Source of the DNA: Theobroma cacao
Taxonomy: Eukaryota; Streptophyta; Magnoliopsida; Malvales; Malvaceae
DNA length: 64,000 bases
Reading direction: 5' to 3'
Assembly (NCBI RefSeq): GCF_000208745.1
Contig: NC_030858.1
Coordinates: forward strand, 35,252,061 to 35,316,060
Below, one piece after another: positions 49,401-62,000 of the stretch. The translations under genes and the position numbers were made by a program. The number at the start of each line of letters is the position of its first letter. Positions within the stretch are counted from its first letter, which is position 1. A model generated the notes under the pieces. That model worked only from the letters and a program-made list of their open reading frames with translations, ran no database searches and was not told where the DNA came from.

Positions 49401-51530
49401 TTAGGCCACCATCTGCTCCTGCTCCATGTACAATTGCTCCACCCAGGCAGGGAGCATCTCCGCACCCCCGGAGTTAAGATGACACTGCTGCTGCTCCTCG
49501 TCAAAACCAAATTGCCCAGCAGAAGGGGTGTCCTTCACCAGAGACTGGACCCAAGACACATCTGGCTCATCAGCAGTTGGCAACATTGAGGGTGCTGCAT
49601 TTGCCAAATTGCTCCCACTGCTTCGGAACCCAAAAGAAGCAGATTTTCTTAGTTTACTTAGCTCTTCTCCCTGTATACCCCAGTCTAATTTGCCATCAGG
49701 GGAACCCCAATCTGACAGGTTAGAAGGCATTGCACTTGCTGAAGAAGTTGGTGAAGAAAACCCTGCATGACGATTTACAGCAGTACGCTCAATAAAGCTC
49801 TGGCTCCGCTTTGCAAAGGCAGCTGACCTTGAACTTAAAACTGCTGCTGCAGTGGGCCCAGATGATGCATCAATCCCAAAGGATGGAGATGCCCTCACAG
49901 GAGAGGATGCTAGGTTGGTTGGGTAGCTAGCACGAAGCTGCTGGTTAATATTCTGGCGCATCTGAACTCCAGTGGGAGACTGCAGCTGAGGAGCTGTGCC
50001 ATCGAGTGAGATTCCTTGTAATTGCGGCAAAATAGTAGTATCAAGAGATCCAAAAATATCTTCAAGGTTAGTGGGCTTCACCCCTCCAAACCTATTTAAT
50101 TCCCCAGTTCGATCACCAGTGGCAGAAAAAGCTGAGGCAGAAGACAAGGGATTGTTCCAACTGGTTGGGGAGGAAAGACCAGATATCTCATCAATTAGCT
50201 GCTGCTGCTGGCGGCGACGATGGCTTTCCAGCCCAAGTAGTTCCATGTCTAAATCCATATCCCTAGCACTTAGTGCAGTTTTTAACCTACTACCAGGAAG
50301 CTGCAAGGTAGGAGGTACGATGCTTAACTGGTTTGGCCACATCGCTCCACCCATAGGAGAAGAGGTACCGGTAGGAGTCAAGGGTGGTGTTGATGTTGGA
50401 GGTATCATAACAGATGGAGAGCCAAGAGCAAGTGGGCTCATTGAACCCATGTCCAGCGAGGAACCATTAGCTGCATATGATCTTGGGGAAGGCACTGCCG
50501 AACCTGTTGAAGCATACAAGGGACGAAGCTCCTCTGGCTTGTGAGCAAAGAAACAGACCCTCCTGCTGCAATTAGTCTCGTCCTTGCATAGACGAGTTCG
50601 ATACTGGGCAGGATGAAGCCAGCACTCAAATATACCATGTGCATACTCACAGTTATCACCCTGCCTGCATGATCCCTTACGAAATTCAGGGCAAGGGACA
50701 CAGCTATAATGGTATTTTCTAGGGTCACGCCTCCTTGCATTCTCCCCAGGATGAACAAAGGGGCACTCAGTCCAGTCATGAGAGTAAGCCCTTGAGCAAG
50801 GCTTGACCTTGAAAGTATACATCCTAAACTCATCTGTCCCATATATCCCATTCTTAATGTCTGGAAGAGTAAGATCAACAGGATACTCTTTCTTCTCAGT
50901 TCCATCTTTCAAAACCCGGGCTATTGAGTTATCTTGCTGCTCTTGCCCTTCCATTTCATTTCCTTTTTGAGCAGGCAAAGCCTCCATTTCACCAACACTA
51001 CCACTTCCTCTCAACAAAGCTTCCAACATCTTCTTCCTCAAGCAGAAAGCTGAATTACAAGCTGGTGTAATCAAATCACCAGGCCGGTTTCCATTAGCGT
51101 CAACAGAATTGATATCAGCAGAGGCATCAAGCAAGATCTTGACAACCTCAGCTGAATCAAAGGAGCCACCAGCAGCAGCACAGTGGAGAGCCGTGGACCC
51201 ATCTGAACCACAAGCCCTGTTAACATCCACACGGCCACTTCCAATAATATAATTGACTACATCCTTGCTGCCGAACATGGAAGCAATTAAAAGGGGTGTT
51301 CTTTCTTCAAACCCCATCTTCTTTAAACCTATTCTCCTTCCATACCACAGGCTTGGCTCATCGATATCATGACCCTCTTCCTCAATAGCACTTTTAAAGC
51401 CAATCAGATCATTTGAAGCCGAGAACTCGAGCAAAACAGAGAACTTTTGAGGAAGCATATCTTCTTTATGAGACTCCCCCTCCATCACAAAACCAGTTTG
51501 AGTTGGTTTCCTTTTTGAACCACTGCACAT
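49401..51530 (-). CDS. Ankyrin and tandem CCCH zinc-finger protein (RR-TZF, AtC3H30/29-like)
   Basis: An uninterrupted coding exon gives 709 residues (AtC3H30 is about 716). Two ankyrin repeats lie at about 75-150 ([20 protein letters not shown] and [11 protein letters not shown]). The arginine-rich region then holds an upstream CHCH-like segment (C245-H260). After it comes the plant-specific tandem pair C-x7-C-x5-C-x3-H (280-298), 16 residues, C-x5-C-x4-C-x3-H (315-330). The C-terminal half is Ser/Pro-rich and ends [16 protein letters not shown], conserved in the subfamily. Members bind AU-rich mRNA elements, gather in P-bodies and stress granules, and act in salt, oxidative and ABA responses. 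The 5' UTR has a 533-nt intron (51549-52081). No AUG was found in the spliced leader before 51530, which supports this start. Confidence 0.96.
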   Translation of the reverse strand: MCSGSKRKPTQTGFVMEGESHKEDMLPQKFSVLLEFSASNDLIGFKSAIEEEGHDIDEPSLWYGRRIGLKKMGFEERTPLLIASMFGSKDVVNYIIGSGRVDVNRACGSDGSTALHCAAAGGSFDSAEVVKILLDASADINSVDANGNRPGDLITPACNSAFCLRKKMLEALLRGSGSVGEMEALPAQKGNEMEGQEQQDNSIARVLKDGTEKKEYPVDLTLPDIKNGIYGTDEFRMYTFKVKPCSRAYSHDWTECPFVHPGENARRRDPRKYHYSCVPCPEFRKGSCRQGDNCEYAHGIFECWLHPAQYRTRLCKDETNCSRRVCFFAHKPEELRPLYASTGSAVPSPRSYAANGSSLDMGSMSPLALGSPSVMIPPTSTPPLTPTGTSSPMGGAMWPNQLSIVPPTLQLPGSRLKTALSARDMDLDMELLGLESHRRRQQQQLIDEISGLSSPTSWNNPLSSASAFSATGDRTGELNRFGGVKPTNLEDIFGSLDTTILPQLQGISLDGTAPQLQSPTGVQMRQNINQQLRASYPTNLASSPVRASPSFGIDASSGPTAAAVLSSRSAAFAKRSQSFIERTAVNRHAGFSSPTSSASAMPSNLSDWGSPDGKLDWGIQGEELSKLRKSASFGFRSSGSNLANAAPSMLPTADEPDVSWVQSLVKDTPSAGQFGFDEEQQQCHLNSGGAEMLPAWVEQLYMEQEQMVA

Positions 51531-52500
51531 GGAAATTTCTCTTCTTTCCTACAAAATTGAAAACGCGGGGAAAAATCGTTCACCAACTCATCGAATAAAT
51601 TTAGAGCGTAAAATGGACATAAAAGGCGACAAGGAGAGAGAGAAAGGACTATAAAACCCCACAATTCAAGAATTCAACACAAAATGAAGAGAAAGACACC
51701 AAAATTTGTTTCTTAAATCATTCAATTTTACAGATAAAGTTCCAATCTTTAAAACCAACCATTAAATTCATAACATATAAACTTATCTAAGAATTAAAAA
51801 CCACGACTTAAAGTTTTAACCGAATAAGAAACAGAAAATCAGTTTTAAAAAAAAAACAAAAACCTCAACAAAAATGAACTACACATATAAAAACACCAGG
51901 CAAATTTCCGAAAGTAGTACACATTAAAAGGAAAAAAAACTAACTACTCCCCCCACAACAAAAACACTTCATAAAGTTTCATTCTTTTCACACATTTTCT
52001 CACCTGCCAAACAGAACACAAACAAGGCGCCAACATAAGGAAAAAGAACCAAAAGAAAAAAAAAAGAGAGAAAAAACATACCTTTGAAACACAAATATGA
52101 GAACTGGAGCAGAAACCCAGAATGTCTCTTTAACAAAAAAAACAACCTTTGTGTCTTTTAACTTCAAACCCGAGTTTAAAAGAGAGAGAGAAAGAAACAG
52201 AAAAGGAAAAGAGAGGTCTTTTGGTTTTGGGTTTTTTCTCTCTTTTTTATTATTTTAAATATTATACTTTTAAAGAGTCAAAAGGAGTGAGCCTATGGCT
52301 CCTTCCTGTCCTTTTCCCTCTAAAAAAAAGTTGAGACCCAGAAGAAAAAACTCAAATTCAAATGCAAATGCACATGAAATGCAAATTAAACTTTAATTCC
52401 TTTTATTTTTCCTTTTTGCTTTTCATGGGATTTTGTTACGTGGGAGTGGGATCCACGGGAGGAGCTCTTAATATCTAACCTCCAACGACTCAAGAAACGC

Positions 52501-52508
52501 CACGTGTC
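52501..52508. promoter_or_regulatory. ABRE/G-box upstream of the TZF gene
   Basis: CACGTGTC, with the core CACGTG, lies roughly 300 bases upstream of the presumed transcription start near 52225. A GACGTGGACGTCC composite occurs at about 52620. It is consistent with ABA or stress control of this subfamily but is based only on motif match. Confidence 0.4.
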
Positions 52509-53377
52509 GATAGTTCTTTTGGCTTTTATTTTTATTTTTCTGTGTGTGGAAACGGCCACTCGATTTTAGAGAATCCGGATTTATCACGCACTGCGCGTTT
52601 CTTTGGCTCTTGGCGGATGACGTGGACGTCCATGCACCGTCAGCAATGTCTTTTTATTATTTTAAAATCCTGTTCGTTAGTTGGTTCTGCGGATATTAGC
52701 CGACCGTGATTTTACGTTAGGAGACTGTCGAAGGGAGTTGAGGGATGGAAGGCGTACGGCGGGCTGTTTACTTGTCTGTGAAGGATGTGGGCGGTGACAA
52801 TAACGGGGGAGATTGAATTGGATATTGTTTCAAGGAGGCAAAATTCTTGATGCTATCGACGAATCGCAGCGTTTCGATGGGTTCTAGAAGCATTTATCTG
52901 TCTTCTTGTTGGGACTTTTTTGAACCCTTCTGTTCTATTTGTTTAAATATACATTAATAGCTCATTAAATAATTTCGTTAAAATTTTTTAACTACGGTAA
53001 TTCTTTTGCTGACGATAAATGATGGGTAAAAATTTTGGACCAAGTCTTGGTAACATACTAGCTTTCCCACACTTTCAAACATAATTTTCAAATTTTGATT
53101 AATATTTATTAGTTTTATATATAATATTCAAACACGATACGTGAAGCCATTATCAAGTATACTATTTACAACCATTAACATAATTTATATATTTCGTATT
53201 ATATTTTTTATCATTTTAGTATTAATTTTATACAAAGATAATTACTAAATACATACTGGTTTGTTGTTTTGTTCACGAAAGAAAATTAAAAATTTAGTTC
53301 ATTATAAACAAATTATGTTTATAAAGTGGTAAAATTTTAGATTAATTTGTAACCATATTAATTCTTTAAAGGTATAA
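52509..53377. other. Distal promoter and AT-rich spacer
   Basis: No gene is visible. The base composition changes to strongly AT-rich after about 52950. Confidence 0.4.
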
Positions 53378-53815
53378 TATCTAAAAAAACTCCTAAATTA
53401 TTTCAAAAAATTCTAATTAAGTCGTTTATACTTTTATTACATTCAATTAAGTTCTCATATGTTTATTTTAAGTCAAACAATCTTTACATTCTATTTTAAA
53501 TTAAATAAAATTTTATAATTAATAGTTGATTTAATTAAAATATCACTTGTTATTATATACAACGTGATATTGACGTGATATGTTAATAACATGATATGAT
53601 GATATAATCAAATTGTATTTTTCACCTTCCACGTCGACAATAAGTCAACATCATATGAGTATAAAATGATAAAGAGCATTTTGATTAAAAATAATTAATC
53701 GATCATTAGTTATAAGGACTTATTGGATCTAAAATAAAAATATAAGAGTTTTATTGAACGTAATAACATAATAAAATTTTATTTAAATAATTTAAAGATT
53801 TTTTGAATATTTTAT
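53378..53815. mobile_element. Long-TIR MITE, same family as 13985-14340
   Basis: The left arm (ATTACATTCAATTAAGTTCT then TTATAATTAATAGTTGATTT) pairs in inverted orientation with the right arm (AATTAATCGATCATTAGTTA then GAACGTAATAACATAATAAA). Both arms end in an AAATTATTT-type terminus. The centre contains ACGTGATATTGACGTGATAT. It is non-coding. Confidence 0.65.
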
Positions 53816-56420
53816 TTTTTAAAAAAATGACTTTAAGATAACTTCTTTCCTAGTATCATTTAGGTACCTATGTACTGTTTAATGAAAAGGAATTATTAAT
53901 TATGGGGTTCCCTCAATTTGTCAATTTGACTTTTCCTATGCAATACTGTCTTCTCCCTTCTAAATTAATTTTGAAATGTTATGTCAATTGTCTTGTACAC
54001 TATACCCAAAAAATATGTCTTATAATGTTAGCTAAAGAAATTCAAAAGATAGAAGAATGATTATGGGAAGTGGGATACCTAAAGGTTTGTCAAAAAGACT
54101 AATGATCACATTTTCTTGGCAATTTGTCTTCCATTTACAGTCCAAGGGCACAGTAAGAAATCTTTTTCATATCTTCAAGGTATTCTTTTTATTTATAATT
54201 TAAAGGTTATTTATATATGAAAGAAATTATTATGCCATTGAAAAACTTGGGTTAAAATTAAACTAACTAAACCTATTGTTCATCACATTATTGATTGTAA
54301 ATTTCCCTTTCACTTCTACTTTGAGTTTATTAATCCATAAAAAAAAAAAAAAAGAAGTTAAGGAAAGGATTATTTCTTCTCACAAGATTAACTACCTAAA
54401 GAAAACAAAATTCATAAATGATGGTATCAATTTTTATTGATACTCATCTATAACACCTCAAAAAATTCATGATAATTTACCATATCGGAAAAAATAAAAA
54501 TTTATTTTTTAAATAATCAAAAAATCCCCAATAAACGTAGTCAAGGGGATATATGAAAAGTGAGCACCTAATCCTTGGAGGTATTAAAAAGAATGCATAT
54601 AAAGGTAAGGTTAGATCCTTCTTCCTGTCTAGATAAAAAGTATTACAAATTTCACTCAATGAAGAGTTATAAAGAAAAACGAGAAAAAAATCTTAATGCA
54701 TTGAATCCCACCAGTTAATTTGATTAATATTATTTTTACTGTCAAATCATGTATCAAAAATCAAATACGTTCTTGTAAAGTTCTTGATTTTTCAATTCAT
54801 TTTATAATAACAAAATAGTCATTGTTGCTCATGTCATGTACATATTTCTTCTCGTTGGATGATGAATGTTAAGCAATGATCTTATAAAAACCAATATTTC
54901 CATCATCAAATTATTTTAATGCACGAATGTAAGAATATTACAAATTCTTTTTTGGCAAGTGGATCAATAATTCCAATATATTGCGAAATGACGTAAACAG
55001 AACTATACTTCATGCAAAAATATAATACAATAAAATATCTTGAAAATAATTTATTTTAAAACCAAAAAAAAAAAACATGACATTTGTCTTAATGGTTTAA
55101 GATATTGAAGTGGAGTTAATTGCTGACTAGATAATCTTAACTTATGTATTTTTTTTTCCTAATTAAAGAATTCTCCATATAAACAAAACCGCCATATAAG
55201 ATTCTTCCTTAAAATATTTATAATAAGTGTCCATCAAGAACTAAAATAATAAATTGGATAAGAATTTGGGGTGTAGCTCCAAGACTTGATGTCATACTAG
55301 GAACCATTGACACTTCCTTCCAAAGGGATAAACACTAAGAGCAAAGGCACTATAAAAAATCAACCTTGTAAATATCAATACAAAAAAAATAATGATTTTT
55401 TCACGATTCGAAATTTAGTTTTTTTTTTAAAATAAAATTTTAAATTTTATTTTAACCATCAATTGAATGGGTCAAACGAATCGAACGACTCTGATTTTTC
55501 CCTTTTTTTTCCGGAGACAAAATTGACTACTAAAATCTATGAATTTGTTAAAGCGTACAATAGAAAAGTCCATGGCGTGCTCTAAATCAGGGACCCCAGT
55601 ATTAAAAACATAAAAGACGCTAAGGTTTACAAAGGATTGGGACCCAAGCATTTGAAGTCATTTTCCAATGGGTGGAAAGATTGCATTTGACGTTGCAATC
55701 AATCACACTATGGTTTCTATCACCTTTCAAGAAGGTTATGAATAGATGCTCATTTAATATAGTAGGAGAAAAAAAATGGAAAAAGGGGGCTTTAATTTGC
55801 AAAAGGAAAAGAATTGGGTTGCATTACCAATGGTCATGATTGATCTTATTATATATACTTATCATCCCAAAAATATCATACATTGCACATAGAGATTATT
55901 GGGGTAATTATGACCTTTGCATATAGTTGATGATCATTTTTTTTTTTTATCAAATTCTACTTTTCTTCATTCATTTCCATATAAAGTGCCAAAGGGTCTG
56001 ACTAAACGTGTTTAAAGAAGCTAAGTCAAGTTGTACAGAAAAGCATGGCTTGTTAGGCATCATAATTCATAGTAATAATTTTTTCGGTTTTTGGAATTTT
56101 AGTATCGAATCGATCATTTGCATACCCCAAAACAAAAGCCTAAAATAAAAAAATCCTGACAAGCGACCTGTTAATAGAGTACTGTTAAATTTGTTGAAAT
56201 TATCCTTTGATATTATTGTATATCCGAAAATAAATAACTAAAGTTTTAGACTAGAGAGAGAGCGATAGCCTAGTCTTGATCTCATTTTGTTCAAATTAAT
56301 AGTAATAATTATAGATATGTATATTATTTAATTTGGATAATGAATCAGTCATGCATTTTTATAGTTGAAAAATTCATGGGGATTGAATGTCGAAAATAAT
56401 CAGATAACCTTTTATTTATG
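53816..56420. other. AT-rich intergenic DNA, no gene seen
   Basis: Poly-A/T runs and short ORFs only. No protein family, RNA gene or bounded repeat was recognised. Confidence 0.4.
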
Positions 56421-56832
56421 GGTAAAATATCTTAAATTTTTTATGTTTTGATTGAAATTACATGGTAGTCTATTAGTTTTCGAAATAGACACTCTACTTT
56501 AAAAAAATATTTTTCGTTAGACACATAAGTCCAACTGTTAATATTTTTATTAATAACTATTATATTTTTTATTAATTAAAAAAATCTCTTAGGGAGTCCG
56601 ATCGGGGCTCCCCAGGTTTCTTGGTGAGTTAGGGAACACTAATCGATGCTCTCCATTCTTTTTATTTTTTAAAAAATGTAATAATAATTTTTTAAATTAA
56701 TAAAAAATATTTTAATATTTTTATAATTTTTGTTAACGATATTTATATTCTTGAGGTGGAGTGTTTATTTTAAAAATTAATAAATTTTTGTGTAATTTTG
56801 ATCAAAATTTAATAAGTAAGAATATTTTACAT
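56421..56832. mobile_element. TIR-type foldback element
   Basis: The left end (TAAAATATCTTAAATTTTTT, then TTTTGATTGAAATTACA, then AAATAGACACTCTACTT) pairs with the reverse complement of the right end (TAAAATATTCTTACTTATTA, TTTTGATCAAAATTACA, AAATAAACACTCCACCT) over roughly 80 bases. The centre has a short GC-richer insert (GGGAGTCCGATCGGGGCTCC). It is non-coding. Confidence 0.65.
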
Positions 56833-59070
56833 GATTTCTATCTTTGAACACGAGGAAAGAAAAGAACCTACTATGAGCTGAGAGGAATATTAAATTAAAG
56901 AAATGTCTGCTTTATCAACACACAGAATGCATTTAGTAAACAATGATGTGCTACTTGTCTCTTTCCTCTTTTGTTTATTCATTATGATGTTTCTCAGGCA
57001 AATTTCTCCACACATTATGATAATAAATTTCTATAATTGGAGATGCAAAGTGAAATTACAAATTCCAATGTTAATTGCTGTGACTTGAATGGAGCTAGGG
57101 TTTTAGAAACATTTGGTAATGTTAATTTATATCAATATGTGATGTTTTTTTTTTCTTATTCTTATTATTTTTTAAGAAAGATGATTTATAAATTAAAAAG
57201 ATTTATTCTTGAATAAATTATGGATCGAGGTTCAATAAGTTTAAAGTAAGGGAAATTATAATAAAGTTTGATGAGTTGGGATAAGAATTCCACTTCTTTT
57301 ATTTACCATTCCATGGGCATATTATGAGCTTTTTGACCAAGAAATTTCACAATTATTAGAACCAATAAGTTAAAATATTGAATACTTCTTCTGCCAAACA
57401 ATGACATTGAAACATTTGATGTTAATGTATAGTTCTGACTAGAATACTAGTTGAAGAAGCTTGTTGTTGTTGTTGTTGTTGTTATAGTGGAGGAATCAAA
57501 CTAATCTAACATCCTGAAGCACATTAGAATGATCAAATATGTGGGAAGCTCTTGAATTTCTTTCCACCTTTTCTGGTTTATGGGGAAGAAAAGCAAAAAG
57601 GGTCGGGAAGAGACTAGAAATTTGAGGCAAACGTGTAACATCAAGGCCATAGTTCAGCAATTTTCCAGCACCAAACAAAGCCGTCAAATCAAAAGGAAGC
57701 AAAGTCAGAGTTGGGCATGGAAAACTTTGTCTTTGCAATGCAAAGGCGGTTTCGTTTTCCACAAGGTTAGCTTTTAACGTAAGCCGGACCACGGTCCAGT
57801 ACCACCTGGCCTCCTGCCATCTCGCGTGTGCCTCGTCATCTTTTGTTGGCTTTCGAACTCCTGTCAGCGCAAAATTTAGCCCTTAAGGTCCGAAGATCTT
57901 CTGTTAAAAAGATTAGAGAGATGATGAATTTCATGAATGAGGAAAGCAAAAGCTTGCTATGATGTTTACAGAGGCACGTTAATGGTTTGAAGAGATGGGT
58001 AGATGGCACCATCGGAGCCCTCACAAAACAAATGTTCAAACTCGTGTGCAAGCCCGACAATTTGGCAACCAAGCCAAGGTCAATGATTAATAAGTGAGCT
58101 TCAACATTTTTACCCAAGGTGTATCTCCGTGCTAAAACACTTGTCTTGGTCCATTCGTGATCTAGTATTCTAGTTAGTGTTAAATCCTTGTCTCTAACCC
58201 TGTCACCAAACCTGACCCGAACTAGAAGAGAAATGACGGGAAGCTAAAGGAATTAAACAGGAAAACCAACAGCTGTGGCCTAGGTTCTTGGTTGAATTTG
58301 GTAAGAAAACATAGGAAGTAGATAGCAGTTGTAATTTATTATTAGAACGGCTAAGAGACATTAACTGGGTGGGGGCTTAAGGAAATGTCATCTTTGTAAG
58401 TGGTTGGCGAGACAGCAGAGGTTAGGCAGTGCTAGTCTGCTAGAGGCCTAGAATCAGGACATAAGCTTTGTGAGAAAAGCCTATGGATTTTAGCCAAGGC
58501 CTGGGCCTTTGTAGTTTGACAAATATAGTGACTTCAAGTAGCTTTGTAGGTTTCTGAAGTATGACCAAGTGAGCGGCTGTTGACTCTAACCAATGACTCC
58601 CTTTAGCTTAGCCGAAAGAAACAAAGCAGCACTGGGATTATTTCATCTACCGAGCATGGCTTTTAAGTCCATTGCGCTGAAACAGCAGCAAATGTGTAGA
58701 GCAGTGGGCTCTGGGAGAAGGACATTAAACAAGGACTATTATCCTATGAGATGGTTCATGGAGAAAAAAGTCTTATGGCTGATTAATCAATTGATCACAT
58801 GAAGGCAACTTGCATCATTTTGCCCGTTTTGAGTCTTTGTATGCCAGCTTCAACTTCAGGAAGGTCAGATTACAGGTAATGCAGGCAAGCTGAGAAGAAA
58901 GTAACCCGTTACTCTTTCGACAAGGAGAACATTATACATTCTTTGACTGCGTTTAATACAACACAAAAATAATACCCAAAAGAATTACGTGAACGCTTGC
59001 CAAAGGCTTTAGTTACTAGAACCTATAAACTGGGGTCTACATTATACAATTTAATTACAACATCAAAAAA
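56833..59070. other. Intergenic DNA with an unexplained less AT-rich block
   Basis: A (TGT)n microsatellite lies at 57462-57484. From about 57500 to 58800 the base composition is gene-like and short frames exist on both strands, but none resembles a known protein and no exon chain could be built. The last 170 bases are the likely SMXL 3' UTR. Confidence 0.45.
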
Positions 59071-62000
59071 TCAGTTCAGATTAATTTTAGCGGGAAGACA
59101 TATTCCAGGAGCTTGCTCATTCACACCAACACCTTCACATGCAACTAGTTTCACAACAGACTGAGAAGTGAGATCGTACTTCTGCTGAGCCTCAGCAAAG
59201 CTTCTGCAGAGAACTTTTTCAAGCCAGTCTTCTACTGCTTCCCTTTTGTCTGATATCCAGGCAGCCGCGAGCATCTGTAACATGACTTCTTCATCAATCT
59301 CCAACCGAACCCCAGACCCAACAGTGCTCTGAAATTGTGAGCTGACTTCCTTTACAATTTTATTGGCAAGTTCATCAAAATCAAACGGGTTGAAAACTAT
59401 CTTTTTATATACTTGGCTAAAGAGTTCTTCCAACCAACCTTCTGAGTTCTCAGAGAGAGATTCACTGTCAGAGTCCCCCAAACTGATGCCGTCGTCTGTC
59501 TCCTCCACAGGAAGATTTAAATCCAGACAGGATCTCGACGCCTTGGGAACTCTCGTGTCTGTTTTCTCGAGCTCAGAAGAGTAACCAGTGTCAATCATCT
59601 TTCTTTTATTAACAGTTGCAGAAGTGGAAGCTTTTTTTATTATTGCAACTCTCGTGTTCGTATCATTGCTTCTGCTGACATCATCAGAAACGGAACCAAC
59701 TACAATTTGCATTTGCCACCTTTTGGCTCCGAGTATTCTTTCCTCAGAGAATTTCATGGATTTCTTCTCACAGAGAACATTTATATTACCTTTTCTGATG
59801 GCTGACATTATAAGAACAGTATTGTTGAGGCTGATTTCTCTCCCATGCGAATCAGGAAATTTACCTGTTCTAATAGCCTGGTCCAAACTACGTTGGACAT
59901 AATAATCAGCCTTATGCACATTTTCAAGGAAGATAACAGAATGGGGTTTCTTTCTCAACTCCTCAGCGATGAAGTCAGAAACTGTTTTTCCTCTAAACTT
60001 CACATCATAACCATTTAACTCTTGGCATTCAAAAATCGAGTTTGAATGGCTACCTTTGTCTTGCATGCTCAAATCCACAGAGATTAAGTTTTCCTGGCTG
60101 CCAAATAGTACCTCAGCAAGTGCTAAAGCTATTCTTCTCTTTCCAACTCTGTCAGGTCCAAGGAAAGTAAGCCAAATATCCCCTTTAGGGTTTATGCCAG
60201 AACGGCTTCCATATCTGCTCCTTAAATGGGATACAGCTTGGCTGACAGAATTTACAGCTTCATCTTGCCAGCCAACCTTTTCAGAAAGAACTTTCCTAAT
60301 GGACTTGTAACCCCCTTGATCAAAATGCTCTCCTGATGTAAGACCAGAGCATGACGAAGATTGGGCAAATTGATATGAAGTATTCTCACTATTTGCATCA
60401 GCAGATATGGAACCTGAGAAGTGCTGAAGATGTGATTTATGATCTAGCGATTTTGTGGTGTTTGATTCCTGACTGGTCGATGCATATATTGTTCCTAACT
60501 TTAAATCTGTGGTGACGGGAGGAACAAATAAAGGTGTGCGTCCAGGACAAGAGCTCAGATTTGGCTGAGGGTGATGAGTAAACCAGGGCACATCCATATC
60601 TGTCTGCTGAGCTAGGCTTGACACATCTGCAAGTAACCTGGATTGGACATTAATATTCTCAGCTTCAGAACATGGCATTGGTATGTTACGTTTTGGTGGA
60701 AAAATCTTTTGCAATTGCATTTGTGTGCTGGAGCTTTGATCGGGAAATCGACTTTCACTGATAGACAGATCTTCACCACTGCTTTGCTTCTTGTCTGTGG
60801 CAAACTGTGGGACCTCAACAATTGGAACCAGAGACCTGCCAGAGGTAATATCCAACTTGTGGAACGGTGAAGTGTGATGGAGACGTCGGCAAATATCATT
60901 CCATTTCCTCTGCAACCCCGAAACTTTAGCATTCAACATGGTTTCACCATCTTTAGTCTGCACTGAATAATGAAGCACATTCTTAAATAAACTTAATTAT
61001 AATTTTATCATTGAAATAAAGCATATGACTACTGCCAACAATGGATAAAAAGTATGTATGTGGTTGTTTATCTAAGCCAAGTCAAAGGTTTCAAAATCTG
61101 AAGTGCTAACCCACCTTTGTCACATCCGCACCCTTGGTCGTGTCAACTGCTGCCATCCGTAACCAAGAAGGCAAGTTTTCTGAATACTGATCAGCAACTG
61201 AAGCTGTTGAGCCTCCCTTCAGAATAGCAGCAACTTCTAGTTCATACTTCTCATTACAAAGCTTGCATCGAGGGATAGATTGGTTTCTGCCACTTAATGG
61301 ACTTCTCAAATCTGATGTTGTAGGGAAGAAGCCACCAAATGGAACAAAGGACCCCATCAAGCTGTAAGTATGTCATGAGCATGGAACTGTGAGATCCATT
61401 GGGTGAAAAACTGTCAGAAGCTAAAGGGCACTGGCAGTAGACACATACATATATAAATATAAACTTAGAATGGCACTAACTACTAATGTGTGCTGCAAAA
61501 GAACTACATTTCAGAGACAAACATATAGCAACCAAGCATAAGCTCAATGGTAGGTGCATGTATCCCTGGCTCAAGAATCACGGCTAATCCCCCATTTCCC
61601 AAATAAATTAGGAAAAGAAAAGAAGACAAGCCTATAAAATTTACTGAGACAAGAACCAAAGCTAGAAATATGTCATGAGTATGAGATAGGTGAAGCATCA
61701 CAGCTAGATCATAATATATGTAGTGGATACATTTTCCCCTAAGAATGGAGTTCTTGTAAATTCTCTGCCAGACACAAATAAAAAATTTATTATCCATTGA
61801 AAGAAAGAAGATGTCATTAAAGCACGTTAGATGCCACTCCCAGTGCCTAGATATCTCATACACTAGGGCTATGGTGAACTGAAGACAAAGTGCAAACAAG
61901 ATGGTCATCAGAAAAAAATGAAATTTTAGTGCTGAAACCATATCATCTATATATACTTGGTGCTCTGTTTATAAACAAAACCAGGCCCTTTTTGCTCCAA

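Noticed and set aside
49996..50544. 182-residue open frame on the plus strand
   Set aside because: Antisense shadow of the CCCH zinc-finger coding exon.
57836..58117. 93-residue frame on the minus strand
   Set aside because: No family resemblance. The surrounding block is reported instead as unexplained.
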